Positions 12,608 to 25,963 of a stretch of DNA of 42,777 bases are shown one piece after another. A program made the position numbers and the translations under genes. Each line of letters opens with the position of its first letter. Positions within the stretch are counted from its first letter, which is position 1. Below the pieces are notes generated by a model that saw nothing but the letters and a program-made list of their open reading frames with translations, searched no databases and had not been told where the DNA came from. The stretch is from Saccoglossus kowalevskii (taxonomy: Eukaryota; Hemichordata; Enteropneusta; Harrimaniidae), in contig NW_003155742.1 in the NCBI RefSeq assembly GCF_000003605.2, positions 376,161 to 418,937 on the forward strand, given 5' to 3'.

Positions 12608-15600
12608 CAATATTGGTTTCTATATCCTCGTTCTTAGCTCTTAGTCTTAGTTTATGAAAAAAAAACATACAACTATAAAATCCATACGTTAAGACCAAAC
12701 AGGTGTGCAAATTATTGTACCGCGAACGAACGCTAAAAACGTCTCAGTCTCTTGATGTGGATATACACGGGTCAGTGGTCTTGTGTGTCGTGACGAATTG
12801 CGAACGAGGATACAATTCGCCGACGTACTAATCGAAGCAAAGTATCACGCGCAATAGAAATCCACGAATGAGCTTTAATAAATATCAACGCCAATTTATT
12901 ATACTGAAGGAAATCATCATTCGCTAAATAGCAATTTGAAATGTCGTTATTAGACAAAGAATAAGAAAATGTATGAAACATTAACAATAAATATAAATAC
13001 AGTAGAGTAAAACTAACCTGTCTCACGACGGTCTAATCCCAGCTTAACGTCTTTAAGTCGCTACTATAAAACATGTCTTTTTAGCTAGAATTTTATTTCA
13101 GCTAATTTAGCTAATTAATAATTTCGCTAATGTGGCTAATTTAAAATAAAAAAAGTAGTTTGTTGGCACTTTAGCTTTTGCGTATAGAAAATGGTTAACA
13201 ATCTTGTCTGCCAGCAATCTCCTGCTTTATGATCCCGTTGGTGGCGCCATTTCGGCAACACTCGTAATGCCGAAAAAACTCGAAGGTGACGGGAGAGGGG
13301 GGCGTGGCCCGGTTTTGGAATATCATTGACTGTTTACCCAATTTATATACCCTTTTCACTTGATTTTTTCTCATAATGTTGTTTATAAATACATTTTGCA
13401 CACAAAAAAGTCAATTGGCCCAATTCAGTTACACTTTAAGATTCAGTTAATTTTGTGCATTGAGTCAAATTTGTTAAAATAGTATGTAGTTATTCCAACA
13501 TGTTTACATAAGAGAGTAAAGTACAGCGCTGAATTGTGTGGGGCTTATACAGCGGATACAGAGCGTGTAAAATGAAATATTTTTATACGAAATTCGAGAC
13601 GCTGTAAGGGTATTTATTTATACAGTCCCATGTGAGAATTTCGATGTGCCTTAGAAATCTCGGAAGAACCCGAATAAACCGACAACAGTTCCCGACATGC
13701 TCGTTACGACCAAAGACGAAACTTTACATTTATATAATAAACGACTCCCTAATTGTTTTTTTTTCTCTTTTTAACGGCTCGCCATTTTCAGTCCAAGATA
13801 AAATAAATTTCTCCCGCGGGAGAGCTGGCGATGTACGAGATTCACTACGTGCCTTACGGTATAAACAATCGAAATGTCACACTCAGTGAAGGAATCGTGT
13901 TACACCTGTTTCGTCCAATCATTGGATAGCGCGTTGGGCATAATACACTTGCACGAGTCTATATACGTATACAATATACGAGTTTATATACAATGAGAAA
14001 ATTTCTTGTGTATTTCATACATACAATTGGCCGCCGAGATCTCATTACTTGAAGAGCGAGAACACCACGAAACTTGTTTTGTGACCCACGAATAGTATTT
14101 CATTGTCTCTCATTCATAAAATGGTTACATGATCAGTGGTGTTTTTCAGACGAGTTTATCTAGTTTCCGGTGTCGTTTTACCATGTTGCAAAACAGTACC
14201 CAATATGTTAAAGGGTTAAAGGGCGGCAGTCGTCGTGCCGCGTCCTGTTCGATATGGGACTCATAGCGACGTATACAACGCGTGTAAAATACATTGTTTA
14301 TTTACATGAAATTCCAACACGCGCTGCGCGACGACCACCGCGCTTTAAAATAAAATACAGAATAATTAGCACTGTCTTGTCCCACTTGTTGGATAATTTG
14401 TGTCTAAAATTTTAGAAGGACCCACCTTAATAAATTTAAATAAAAATATTAAAATATAGAAATTAATCAATTCACACTTACCAGTATTAAAATGCAAAAC
14501 ATATTTTTTTTAATAGCATTGTATTCGATACTGTATCGCAAGTTTGATTATGATAAGTCGTAAACTAAAAATATTGCCTCCCTCCATTGTATGTGTTACC
14601 ATGGCAATATTATGTCAAGGTTTGGTTGACATGACCACATGATTAAATATCATTGCATAGCTCAGTTTGAGCTATGAATACAGCGACGTGTTTACTTCGC
14701 CCACATACACCCCGACAGTGTAGCCTTATTTAATAAGGTCGCGCGCCGAATGAGATTTGCAGATTTGCAGACGATAATCTAATTTCCTCTCGAAAATTAG
14801 TCCAATATTCAATTCTGGGTGGACATGATATAGTTGGTAATTGTGTCAATCAAACCCACAATGAAATCATACATACCACGTGACCTCTACGTGACCAAGT
14901 AACATAGAACGGTGTTTGCATCATACGCACCGACTGTGAATGTTTCCCGCCGGCGAAAAGTTCCCGCCTTTGAGATTTCCGAAACGAATCTTTTCGAGCG
15001 AGCATCTGTGTACAAAAATTACGAGCGTGTTAAGCTGTTTTTGTGGGCACTCGGCGGATGTAGAAAGGAGATATATACATATATAAATATTTAAACTTAC
15101 GTGTGTTCATTTCAGTCATAGACATCCTTGGGCCGGTAGTTGACAGTAGACTAGTGTTTCGCCATTTTTGAAAATAGGTTAACATTTTTGGAGATATTAT
15201 TTAGTATATTGACCATGACTGAGCTATCATATGACCAAACACTAACATGTTACATTGCGACCAATCTCGACAGACTTTTGGCGGAAAAAAATTAAAATCA
15301 TGGAGACATTTTTTTGAAAATGCTCAACTAATTATATGATACAAGTTTTGCAATACGTATCTGACATCGAATCGCCGGGTTAATTGACCAAACTAATTTG
15401 CATAACCAAGTTAGACTTGAAAACGGTGTGTGAAATGATGATCCACAATAATAGATATGACGAGTCAATGCAATGTCATAAAGGTTTATTCACTTGAACT
15501 GTATGAACGGAAGTCGTCTTTTTATTTTTTCCTAAGCAATTAGTGGAAAGTCGCGTGAGAGGTACATCAGCTTGAGAGAGTTACGTCACACACATTCAAC

Positions 15601-17851
15601 GGTTTTATTAATTTTAAATTACCCTTGTTCTTTTTAATCGATTACAATGTTTGTGGCTACAGATCAAGGACTCTATCACGTGGTATTCGCACTTTTGGGA
15701 TTTGTGTAAACGATGATTGATTGCTGGCTGACCGAGTTGTTACATATCCTGACATCATATCCGGTTTCGTACAAATACAGAAATAGATTGTACGCCCATC
15801 CAATCGCCATTTGGGAATACAATTATCAGACATTCACGCTACCGCCAGTGAACATTTTCAAGAAACAATGGCATGAAAAATGATAGTTTTTACATCCCAT
15901 GTAAAAGTACAGTTGGTGTAAACACTACTTCGGTATTACTCTCCATGGTCCTATCTTATGTGTTTCAAATTGGGAATGTTTACTTTCATGCAACTATGTC
16001 ATGTTCTGATGTTGGATTTTGTAAACACTAACTCCTGTCTTATTTGAGACTATAGGGCAAGGGTGAATTTGGTATAACTATATTTCTGCATTTACCTTTC
16101 GCATTTTATATGTGGTTCCGCAATTGCAGGTCATTCATAGAGAAACCGGTATACCTAGTAAACGGAAATGGCCGTTGAGATCTCGTTGAGATCGAGATAC
16201 CCGCAGAGACTTGTTGTTGTCGCTCAAATAGTGCTCATTCCCTCCAAGCATTGCGTTATTTGTTCAAAACACCATGGTTTCATCGGTATCAGAAAGGAAA
16301 GAAACAGTATTTGAAGGGCAAAAACAAGTCTCACTGGTAACTCACTCTTAACGGGATTTGGCGGCCATTTCCTTATATTAAAGTCTAATTGAACAGCCAG
16401 TGTTTCATGCGGAATACTGGACGAGGTTCTGTTCTGCGCGATAGGCTTATCATTTAAATTGTAAACGCCAAAAGCTCGCGTGACTTTATTTCACTCTGTC
16501 CTATTTCCTGAAACACCAAGCGCACGAGCTTATACTTGGCACTCATGGCGCTCAACCAATCAGATAGCTACGTCCGTTGTACTCATTATATTTTAACACG
16601 TGGCTGGTGTATAGTTATGAGACACGTCGAAATATTGTCATATAACAATATTCCTGCCGATTTATTATAATATCGCTTAATTCCTATTAGAAAAATAAAT
16701 AAACATGCAGAATAAAAGGTCACAAGATCAAAAGTGGGATAAACGAGCATGGAGGAGTACTTATTTAAAAGGCACACAACGTATGGCGTTGAATTACTTA
16801 AGATATTTCTACTGACTGGGTACAAATAATTTAATGCCTTGTGACACGGCGAGTTTTATTGTTCCCTAGCCACTCTCGGCCTTCGTCGATAGTATATCGT
16901 TATCGTAAATTTGATATTTATGAAACTGCTAGTGTTTTTCGCGTAATCAGCCAGTATGACTCTATAGTCTGATCTATGGCACAAATTCCCTTTTTAATTT
17001 ACGCGGGTTTGGAGAGCTATAAAATTAAACTTGCGTAGCATAACTGATTTTGATATTGGTGCCTCCGATGTGAGGCTGATCACAGAGAAGCGGGTTGGTG
17101 TCAGATAACGCAACACAGTCTCGCGAGAAGTTGAGCGCGCGTGTCCATTATCGTTAATCAACTCACTGCGCACGGTCATATTTCCGCAGTTTTGTCACCT
17201 GGAAAAAACATTACTAACAGTAGAAAAAAAATGCATGTGACAACCGAACTATTTATCCATGTCTGGCTTCCATGGAAACGTAAATACGAACATTTTTAGC
17301 ACGGACTACGTTGTGCAAGGTAATGTTATTGTACTATTTAAAGAAATGTCGCAGTGATACACTGAAACTGGAAATAAACAACGTTTACTCTGTTTACTCA
17401 TATAGTCAGTTTATAAAGAGAGTCATTTATTGTACAATCTATTAATATTGCCATGACAACTTTGAAATGACTTCATTTTTTTAACACAAATCGTACATAT
17501 TTATTTACATTGAAGTGAACATTTCATTACGATTTAGGACCAAAAACGTGTTGTTATTAGTTCAAAACTGATTAAAGTAACCAGGCGACTTGAACATAAC
17601 TTTGTTAACCGGCAGGGACTTGTAATTCGAACATATTGGAATATGCAAATGAGTCGTGTTCAAATCTGCTTTGTGCAGGGATGCGCATACAGAGTTCGTT
17701 ATAGACGATGGACAACGCTCGAGCGATGACGCTACTCAACATCGTGTGGTGACATAGTTTCCGGCCCATTTTATCTAAACACCGATTCTTGACAAGTTTT
17801 AGTCTCACCGTCAAATCACTCGCACCTACTGAGCAAGGAAGATACCATAGT
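12608..17851. other. Non-coding stretch
   Basis: No recognisable gene. A short GCTAAT-rich patch lies at 13090-13142. The many ORFs of 60-85 codons have no family signature. Confidence 0.5.
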
Positions 17852-17883
17852 TAGGGTTTCGAGCCCATTTGGTCGAAACCCTA
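17852..17883. repeat. Perfect 11-bp inverted repeat (hairpin), probable end of a mobile element
   Basis: TAGGGTTTCGA (17852-17862) and TCGAAACCCTA (17873-17883) are exact reverse complements around a 10-base loop, followed by TTGAAATTGTTCCG and TTATTATTATGATTCCGCC. I recall similar hairpin starts from widespread non-autonomous repeats in marine animal genomes, but have not checked this. Confidence 0.65.
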
Positions 17884-18189
17884 TTGAAATTGTTCCGTTT
17901 ATTATTATGATTCCGCCTAAATTTTTGGTCACGCTTTATGTCAACGCTGTTGGACCGTTCAGCTCCATACTTGCGACATTGGTAAAGCTGGATGAGATCT
18001 GGTGCATATCCTAAGTTCAGACACATAGGTCACATGACCAGGCTGCCATCTTGGATTAAAGGCGAAATTTTCAATGCCGAATTGCACACCTTTCTGAGGG
18101 ACTGAGTGCTCCAATTTGTTTATGATAGTAGCAGTGTGACAAGGGCTACAAATTTCATCAAAAAAAACTTTAGCAGTCACGTGACTTTC

Positions 18190-18667
18190 NNNNNNNNNNN
18201 NNNNNNNNNNNNNNNNNNNNNNNNNNNNNNNNNNNNNNNNNNNNNNNNNNNNNNNNNNNNNNNNNNNNNNNNNNNNNNNNNNNNNNNNNNNNNNNNNNNN
18301 NNNNNNNNNNNNNNNNNNNNNNNNNNNNNNNNNNNNNNNNNNNNNNNNNNNNNNNNNNNNNNNNNNNNNNNNNNNNNNNNNNNNNNNNNNNNNNNNNNNN
18401 NNNNNNNNNNNNNNNNNNNNNNNNNNNNNNNNNNNNNNNNNNNNNNNNNNNNNNNNNNNNNNNNNNNNNNNNNNNNNNNNNNNNNNNNNNNNNNNNNNNN
18501 NNNNNNNNNNNNNNNNNNNNNNNNNNNNNNNNNNNNNNNNNNNNNNNNNNNNNNNNNNNNNNNNNNNNNNNNNNNNNNNNNNNNNNNNNNNNNNNNNNNN
18601 NNNNNNNNNNNNNNNNNNNNNNNNNNNNNNNNNNNNNNNNNNNNNNNNNNNNNNNNNNNNNNNNNNN
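18190..18667. other. Assembly gap (Ns)
   Basis: 478 Ns. It directly abuts the 130-bp tandem array, so the missing sequence is probably more of that array and the gap length may be nominal. ORFs spanning the gap are artefacts. Confidence 0.98.
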
Positions 18668-19230
18668 CACTGTTACAGGTAGGAACATGCGACCAATGCA
18701 ATACTGAATACAAAGAACAGGAGATGTGACTAACATGTCAGATGACCATATATGGTTATGTGACCTCATTAATTATACATAAATGCAATATCTCAAGCAT
18801 TCTAACAGGTAGGGACATACAACCAGTGTAATATTAAAGTGATGGTACAAGAAATTTTACTAACAAACAAGATGACCATATATGGACATGTGACCTCATT
18901 GAATATGCATAAATGTAATATATCAAGCACTGTTACAGACGGGAACATGCAACCTATGCAATATCGAAGCTATGGGACAAGAGATGTGACTAACTAATGT
19001 GATGACCATATATGGTCATGTGACCTCATCAAATATGCATAAATGTTATATGTCAAGCACTGTTACAGATAGGAACATGCAACCAGTGCAATATTGAAGT
19101 TATTGCACAACAGAAGTGACTGATACATCCGATGACCATATATGGTCATGTGACATCATTAAATATGTATGATTGTAAAACATTAAGCACTGTTACAGAC
19201 AGGAACATGTAACATGTTTAGTATGAAGGC
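18668..19230. repeat. 130-bp tandem (satellite) array, four full copies and one partial
   Basis: Units start at 18668, 18798, 18928, 19058 and 19188, an exact 130-bp period, each opening with a variant of CACTGTTACAG and containing GGGAACATGC-like sequence. Each full unit holds GATGACCATATATGG, followed by CATGTGACCTCATT or a close variant. CCATATATGG (18746, 18876, 19006, 19136) fits the CArG box pattern. The fifth copy diverges after about 42 bases. Copies differ by substitutions, so the array is not recent. Confidence 0.95.
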
Positions 19231-19294
19231 CATGCAAATCCTTTAATATATTCTTGTCAATGATGCTGGTTTTGGAATGCTGCTAATAAGTCAG

Positions 19295-19334
19295 TGGGCT
19301 CGAAACCCGACATTGCTGCAACGCAGCTATATTT
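19295..19334. repeat. Dispersed repeat fragment, copy 2
   Basis: GGCTCGAAACCCGACATTGC followed by TGCAACGCAGCTATATTT matches the fragment at 12567-12607. Its first 14 bases form the inverted partner of 17854-17867. Confidence 0.6.
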
Positions 19335-22300
19335 AAGATTGATTCCATGATTGAGATCATAAAGTGACAGCTGCGATCATCACTTTTCTGACCTTAAATT
19401 AAAACGACAAACATCCGGGTAACACAGTTTTTTCAGAATATTCAAAAGTTTGTGCTTTCCTTTGATACGACCCTTCAGTACACATGCACTACTCGTTGCG
19501 TCGCGCCGCGAAAGTGAGATTTCAAATCGAAAGAAGACGAACCAGTCTTGTGCTACACCATACTGTCGTGCTCGGTCGTCCGTGGCGCTACCGGTCTGCT
19601 CTTCCCGTCGCGAGTCACGGCATGCATGATTGCGACAGTCGCGTCGCGTTATAGAGGGTGATGTACGGCTGGCTTTGCGTAACGAGTTCAGAATGCCACG
19701 TTATTCTCATTTACATATTTATTCTGCCGTACTGAAACATAGTACGATTTTAAACGTCACCATCGAGAGTTGGGGCTAATGCCAGATCGCCAGAAGGTTG
19801 CTATTATCAAATCATTTGAGCATTTAAGGTCACCAGCATTCATTTATCGAACTGTCATAACTGGATAGGCAGCCCCAAAAAGACGTGCGTGCAGTATGAA
19901 GCCAGCGGAGCACGGAGATAAAAAAGTTGATTCCTCCCGATAGATAAATTGTCCCTGAGATCAGGGATTTAAAACGGTGTCTTCTTGAATCCGGAACACT
20001 GGGCTTCAAGTTATATTTACGAACGTTGAGTGTCATGAGAATGTGAGTGTATGTTTTATAATTCCCATCTTGTGTATTTATTGTGTGCAGCGTTTATTCC
20101 GCTGGGGCTATGCTACGTCATTTTATCGTTGAAACATTAATGTATGCAACTCTCGTATCCGTGTCTCAGTCTAGTCATGATTTGTTTTCTGTCTTCGGGG
20201 GGTAGTATTTTTAGAATTTATAAAAAAAAAAGAGAAAAACACAATAATGAAAACAAACTCAGAATGTTCAATAGATTCACAAGCTTGCTACAGTCATGTT
20301 CGCGATGAATGTCTATTTTCTGAAACCATGTCTATTTCGTCTTTAAATGTCTATTTCTCGGAAACTTGCGTCATTAGAACCGCATTGTCGCTTATATCAT
20401 TAGAACTCTTGATAATTGAACATCTACGTCATTCACATGATATCTCAGTAAAAGTCGCCTTGCCTTTAGTCAAACAATAACGATACTTCAAAAGAATTAT
20501 TTGTGGTCGAGTTTCCAATATCTTAGAGCGCCATCGAGCCATCGAATTACATGCGGGATTTGCTGAAGATGACCGTATGACAAAAATCCAAATTCGACGT
20601 GAAATATTCACCACAAAGGCTGGCTTGGGATGCACACTAGATCCGTGTTTCCTGAATATCCATTACGTCCCTTCCTTTAGAATTAAGAGGAAGAATGTTT
20701 ACTTCGGTTGGCACTGCGATCGTGTGGACTTCAAACATCATGAGGTTTGCAGTTCAGACGTCACGTGTTTAACGCGCATTTGAATAAAACAGCCGTGCAT
20801 AACGAGACTTTATTTTGTCCAGATAAAAAAAAAAACTTGGTAAAACCAGTCAGAACCTTACCGGCAGAACGCAAGAACGCCGTAACAACTAGAAAAATTG
20901 AACTGTGACCCAATTTACTTCATACGTTAAAATCTACACAGATTATTCGTTCAATCTTGGGGGGCGGAGCACGTCACAAGACGTTCCAAGTTGCTAAGAC
21001 GCGTACCACTGTACATGCATTTCTATGGACTCTGCGCGCGCTGCTGGAGGAACACAGAACGCCGAGCGAAGAGCCGGTGAAAATTCGAGAAAACAACAGG
21101 AACTCAATTTTGAAGTAATTTTGAACAATCAAATTTATATGCGTTACATACACGAGGGTAATCTTGTTACACTGTTCAGGAGAGTCTCACAACTATCCCA
21201 AAGTACCGTTTTCTGAGAGTTTTCACCGTGATGGTTGCCATGCCGGCGGTGAAAATGCCCGGATGTCCGCCCTGAGAATACGCATGCGTGTAGCAGATTT
21301 CGAACTTAACGCAGACTTAAAATCGCTCTCTGGGAACATTCATAGGAATTTATTGGAGTCTTTGTAACTTATTTGATGGTCTTAATTTGCGCGAATCGCG
21401 GGACGTTCACATGTTTTTGAGCGCGATTATTTCGGCTTTCCACTCGATTACAAAGATTCGTTTTTAATCCGATTTTATGGGGGCCACAGTAATTCGGATT
21501 CTGGCGAATTCTCAAATTCATTCATCCAAATATGTAAAATAATAGTACCAAGACCACAGTAAAGCGTCTTGAATGTTCCTACAGGAAAACTTTAACTTGT
21601 TCCCGGTTGATTCTCGGAGAAATTGAATCAGTCGAATCATTCGCTGTTCCAGCATATATCAGTCTGGTCCGTACAAATATGGTCAACTACTACGCAACAT
21701 TATGAAACATAACGAATAGTGCACGTGCGCTATGTCAAGTTGAATATGCGCAGTTTGATAAGTTATTTGATAGTAGTACCAATAATGAAACCTTAGGTAC
21801 CTCCGATATTTCGTATTGGGATGTGTGTATTGAACGGTGCTAGAGTTTGAACAGAGACCCACGTACGCTTAGATGATACTCGGCGTTGATTCTATGTTCT
21901 TGCAATGCCAGTGAAAATGTAATGGCGCCCACTAGAGGCTGATGCACGAAATGATGATGTGTGTGTCACGGTTATAAGCAAATTCGACTTGGCGCAAATA
22001 CATTATGAATGCTATTTTAGACAGAATTGTCTTGTCACCTCAGCGCTTATACGACATTAATCAGGTTTTCAAAAAACACACAAGATGAAAAATGTCACTT
22101 AAGATCACCCTTGGCGACTCTGTCTTATTTTCAATATACGAAGTGAGATGACACTGATCGCGTGACCATTATTGTACCGAGACATGCCGACCGGTTACGC
22201 CAGCGACACTGGGGGCGATGGTTCAGGACCCCTTTTTTTTCTATTCGACAAAAAGTGTCAGGGTTTGACGTATAATCATTCCGCTAAATATATTCCCTAT

Positions 22301-25027
22301 TTTTTAATTAATTAAAACTTAATAGCGGTATTTGAATTTTAAATGAAATTGAAAATTCAAATTAAAAAGCACAGCGTTCTTAAGATAATTTCTCCAATTT
22401 TCGCTTTACATTTCCATTTATTTATGTCCAATTAGCCGCGTCCGAATAAATGATCGTAGGTTAGGAAAATACAGGGGGGCGCAATGGTGAGTCTGGTTGG
22501 TGTCGGAGGCCAGAAATCAGCATGGTTTCCAATTCTCCTAACGTACCGGTATCTTGTGAGAGTGTTTGAGCTTTAGGGTCCGTGAGTTATTAAGCTACGC
22601 TCTGTGGTGATAACAATCTATTTACGGTTTTATATATGATATACTAGTTTTAGTTTGTCCTACGGATATACACGAGACGAACGAAATAACTGAGTGCGCA
22701 CTGTAAAAGATTCCCGGGGTCCGTAGAGTAGGCTGAAACGCCATAGTCGCCACGGTCAGTCGCACCGCGGCGGTACCGTGTTCGATATAGGTCTAATGCG
22801 ACGTACACATAACATGCAATTCGAAAGCGTGAAACATAAACCACTAGCATACCGAGTATCGCCAATACACTGCAATCTGTGAGTGAAAATGGGCACATTT
22901 CACCATCATGATGCACTAATTTGTCAAGTACGCCATATACCTAGTACAAACACTGTTTTTTGTTGTGTTATACTGTATTGTATTATAAAAAATATTCTAA
23001 GCGTCAATAAATTATATTGCCCTATACTGAAAATACCTCGGTCTATCTTAAGGTAATGCCAGGTACTGTACATAGCCGAGGACGTTCCGGTGTACCACTT
23101 AGTAACCAGGGACCTTCATAAAACTACTCGGTGATAACACAACTATTTTTCGAATTTATCCTATTTCGGAATTCAGACTGTTTCACTATACTAAATAAAT
23201 GGCATCGATAAAAGCATTAGATTATTGAATTGTACAAACAGCGGGTGTCATAAGCAATACATCATTTCAGGAGTACTGTGTCACGTGCCGAGCGAATGGC
23301 ATTGACATTCTAATAACGTGCTCCTACCGTGTGTATATATACAGCAATACCGTGCCACCACCTCACCGCAGACAGCCAAGGTCATCGAAGTTAGTTGTCA
23401 GTGTATTACTCACTCATGGACGTATAGGTGAATTCGTCTACCTTTCTTGCCTCACCACGGACGGCTGCATCGGTTGACTTTAAGCACCATGTCTATGTTT
23501 ACGCCCTCTGACGACAACTACAGGAAATGTCAACTCGATTATTTTAATAAAACATTTTCCGAACTTCTCAAGATCCCGCGTTATGGTTCGATTTTTGCGT
23601 CATAATCAATACGCGCCTTTCACGCAAAACGTGAGATCTCGTACAAGTACTGAAAATCATCTATTCGATGCACGTTTCTGTATACGGTCTTGTGAAGTGC
23701 ATCGTTGTTAATAAATTAATGTAATTACCGTGACTGCTAAACTAACCATTTATCTATTAATTGAAGCGCTGTCTGAACGATTTGGAAGATCGCTCGTTAC
23801 GGAATTATAAGGCTCGTTCCAGAAGAGCATTTTGACGAGGGTCTTGTCTTGTATTTCCATGTTTGTACCGGGCATGTTTACCATGTTTTGGGCGTGTTCC
23901 CAGTCTGCTACCGTGACGTTACGCGCTTGAGACGGAAAAGGAGGTTGACTTTACAATTTGTCACCCGGGAGCTCATTTCCCTCAGTTTTTTCACAAATTG
24001 AACAGACATGTTTGTATCTTGTCGTGGAGAAATGTCTTACAGATGTACGAACGAATAAAAAAAAAAATATTAATTATGTTTTGTACTACGAATGTATTTT
24101 ATGAAAACTTTCTCACATTTTCAGAAATAATGCGAATAACACAATGCAGAATCAACTTAAATCAGTAAAATAAAACATATGCCTAATACTGCGTATATGT
24201 GAATCTGTGTCGATTATAACCCCCTCCCCATCACTCACATGGTTGCTAAGCAACAAGGGATTCCACAACTCGTCTATGGTTTGTTTGTTTCATTTGAATG
24301 ATTCTCAGAAACGTTATATATCGTCGGAGTTAAGCTAAACCACGAAATAATAACACTACGATAAACAATTTCCGTGTTTTCCATTGTGAGATTCTTTCGT
24401 TTTTTGAGAGAACAAACCCGGAAATATAACTGATTTTGACAAGATAATTCTGAAATTTATATTGAGGATATTTCATAGCGAAATGTATTTCCGATGCACC
24501 CATACATATTTTTCATAATTACCGACTATACATGAATATTACCGAAAAAAAATGTTCTATATTCTCTTTATTTTTAACATTTATTTGTTTTGAATTGTGA
24601 CTGAAAGGAGCTGGATGAAATTACAAACTATGTAGTGTGTTCAACAACTCATGTATGAACAATTACATTAATAAATATGATTTTACTTGGTAAATTGTAT
24701 TTTTCTGCATAAAATCGAAAAGATGCCACAATGCCGTAAATGGAAAGTCGTGGAGTTATAATTAGAATATAGACCGAAATATATTTCTCCAGATTGCGAA
24801 TGCTGTGTACTTAGATCTCGATATACGAGTTAATCTAACTGAAATTACTAGAACACAAATACACGACTCTCTGACGCTGGGGGCAGTATTGTGTTTAGAT
24901 TCATATACTAGTAGGTTAACCCTTGGTCGGTTGACACGAAGCGAAGAAGTGGTACACACCGGCAGTAGATAATTGAAATTGGAGTAAGCCAAGATATATT
25001 CCAAATTTACCAATTATCTGATAAATA
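19335..25027. other. Non-coding stretch
   Basis: No recognisable gene. A GC-richer, CpG-containing patch lies at 19495-19680. ORFs are short and unsupported. Confidence 0.5.
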
Positions 25028-25700
25028 GATTTAGATCGATATTATATATTTGGGCCCGTGTTTTGATTTTCATAGGGACTGTGCCGACAGACAATTATCG
25101 GTGTTTTAGATCGATAATAGATCGATAGATAGAGATTAGATCGGCATAACGATGTAACTTTTCTTGGAGGTAGAATTTATGGATGCGTATCAGATAGTTA
25201 GATCAATAATCGATAACTGTTCTTTGAGTCAGAGTTTGCGAATAATTATCGATGTGAGTAGTATTGGGATCCGACTTTTTGTTTGTTTTTTTGTTATTTT
25301 TTGAAGCAGAATTCTAAGATATTAATCCGTCGGAAAATGAAAAACTAACATCAGACTCGACTGCATAGTAACCATGTCCTTAATTATCGGATAATTGGTA
25401 CTTGGAAGTTTTAGATCAAGAATTCCAACAGTTTTAAATCGATAATTAAAACATTGTAATCAGGTATGATTTTGGTTTTATTAAACATTAATTATTTGAG
25501 AATTATTGAACTTTTAGATCGACATTTGATGGTTAAACTGTGTTGTATTCGGCCAGACGTTCCCTGGAGTCCTGAATTGTTGGAGAATTATAAAAGTTTA
25601 AGACCAACAGAAAGTAGACAACATGTGGAACTTAAGTTAAATTTCTCTTTAATTCTCGAATAATAAGTTCGAGAATTATCTGAAAACTACTCGATAATAA
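25028..25700. repeat. Degenerate array of TAGATCGATAATTATC-like motifs
   Basis: Variants of TTTTAGATCGATAATT and AATTATCGAT recur at about 25030, 25108, 25200, 25245, 25413, 25430 and 25512, at irregular spacing. It looks like an old, eroded AT-rich tandem repeat. An A-rich tract follows at 25705-25726. Confidence 0.5.
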
Positions 25701-25732
25701 GGAAGAAAAAAAAAAGAAAAAAAAATAGCTGT

Positions 25733-25963
25733 GTTGCCCGTAACTCAAAATTCGGTTAACTGTTAATAACAATTCGAGTTACTAAATGTGGACGTTCAAC
25801 GAAAACAAAAATATAGGTTGCCCGTAACTCGAAGTTCTGTAATTAACTGTAAATTGAACATCGACTTACAATTTGGGCATGGTTTTTGAAATATGGGCGT
25901 GGTGATTCTCGTAACTCGATGTTTTCTTAACTCGATGTCCGTAACTCGATGTCCGTAACTCGA
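25733..25963. repeat. Short GTAACTCGATGTCC repeats
   Basis: Units at 25911, 25928, 25941 and 25955 repeat (G)TAACTCGATGTCC with a 13-17 bp period. Two related blocks, GCCCGTAACTC, lie 82 bp apart at about 25737 and 25819. No coding potential. Confidence 0.75.

Larger units (their letters stand above)
17852..19334. mobile_element. Candidate non-autonomous composite element carrying a satellite array
   Basis: GGGTTTCGAGCCCA at 17854-17867 recurs as its exact reverse complement at 19295-19308. Between them lie unique-looking DNA, the assembly gap and a 130-bp tandem array. This arrangement, with inverted ends and an internal satellite, is typical of several non-autonomous elements. No coding capacity is visible. 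The right boundary also resembles the dispersed fragment at 12567, so the two ends may instead be two unrelated insertions. Confidence 0.4.

Noticed and set aside
18106-18769. ORFs of 178-207 codons across 18106-18769
   Set aside because: They are made almost entirely of Ns from the assembly gap.
25909-25963. CRISPR-like short repeats
   Set aside because: The units are contiguous 13-17 bp tandem repeats without spacers, in an animal genome.
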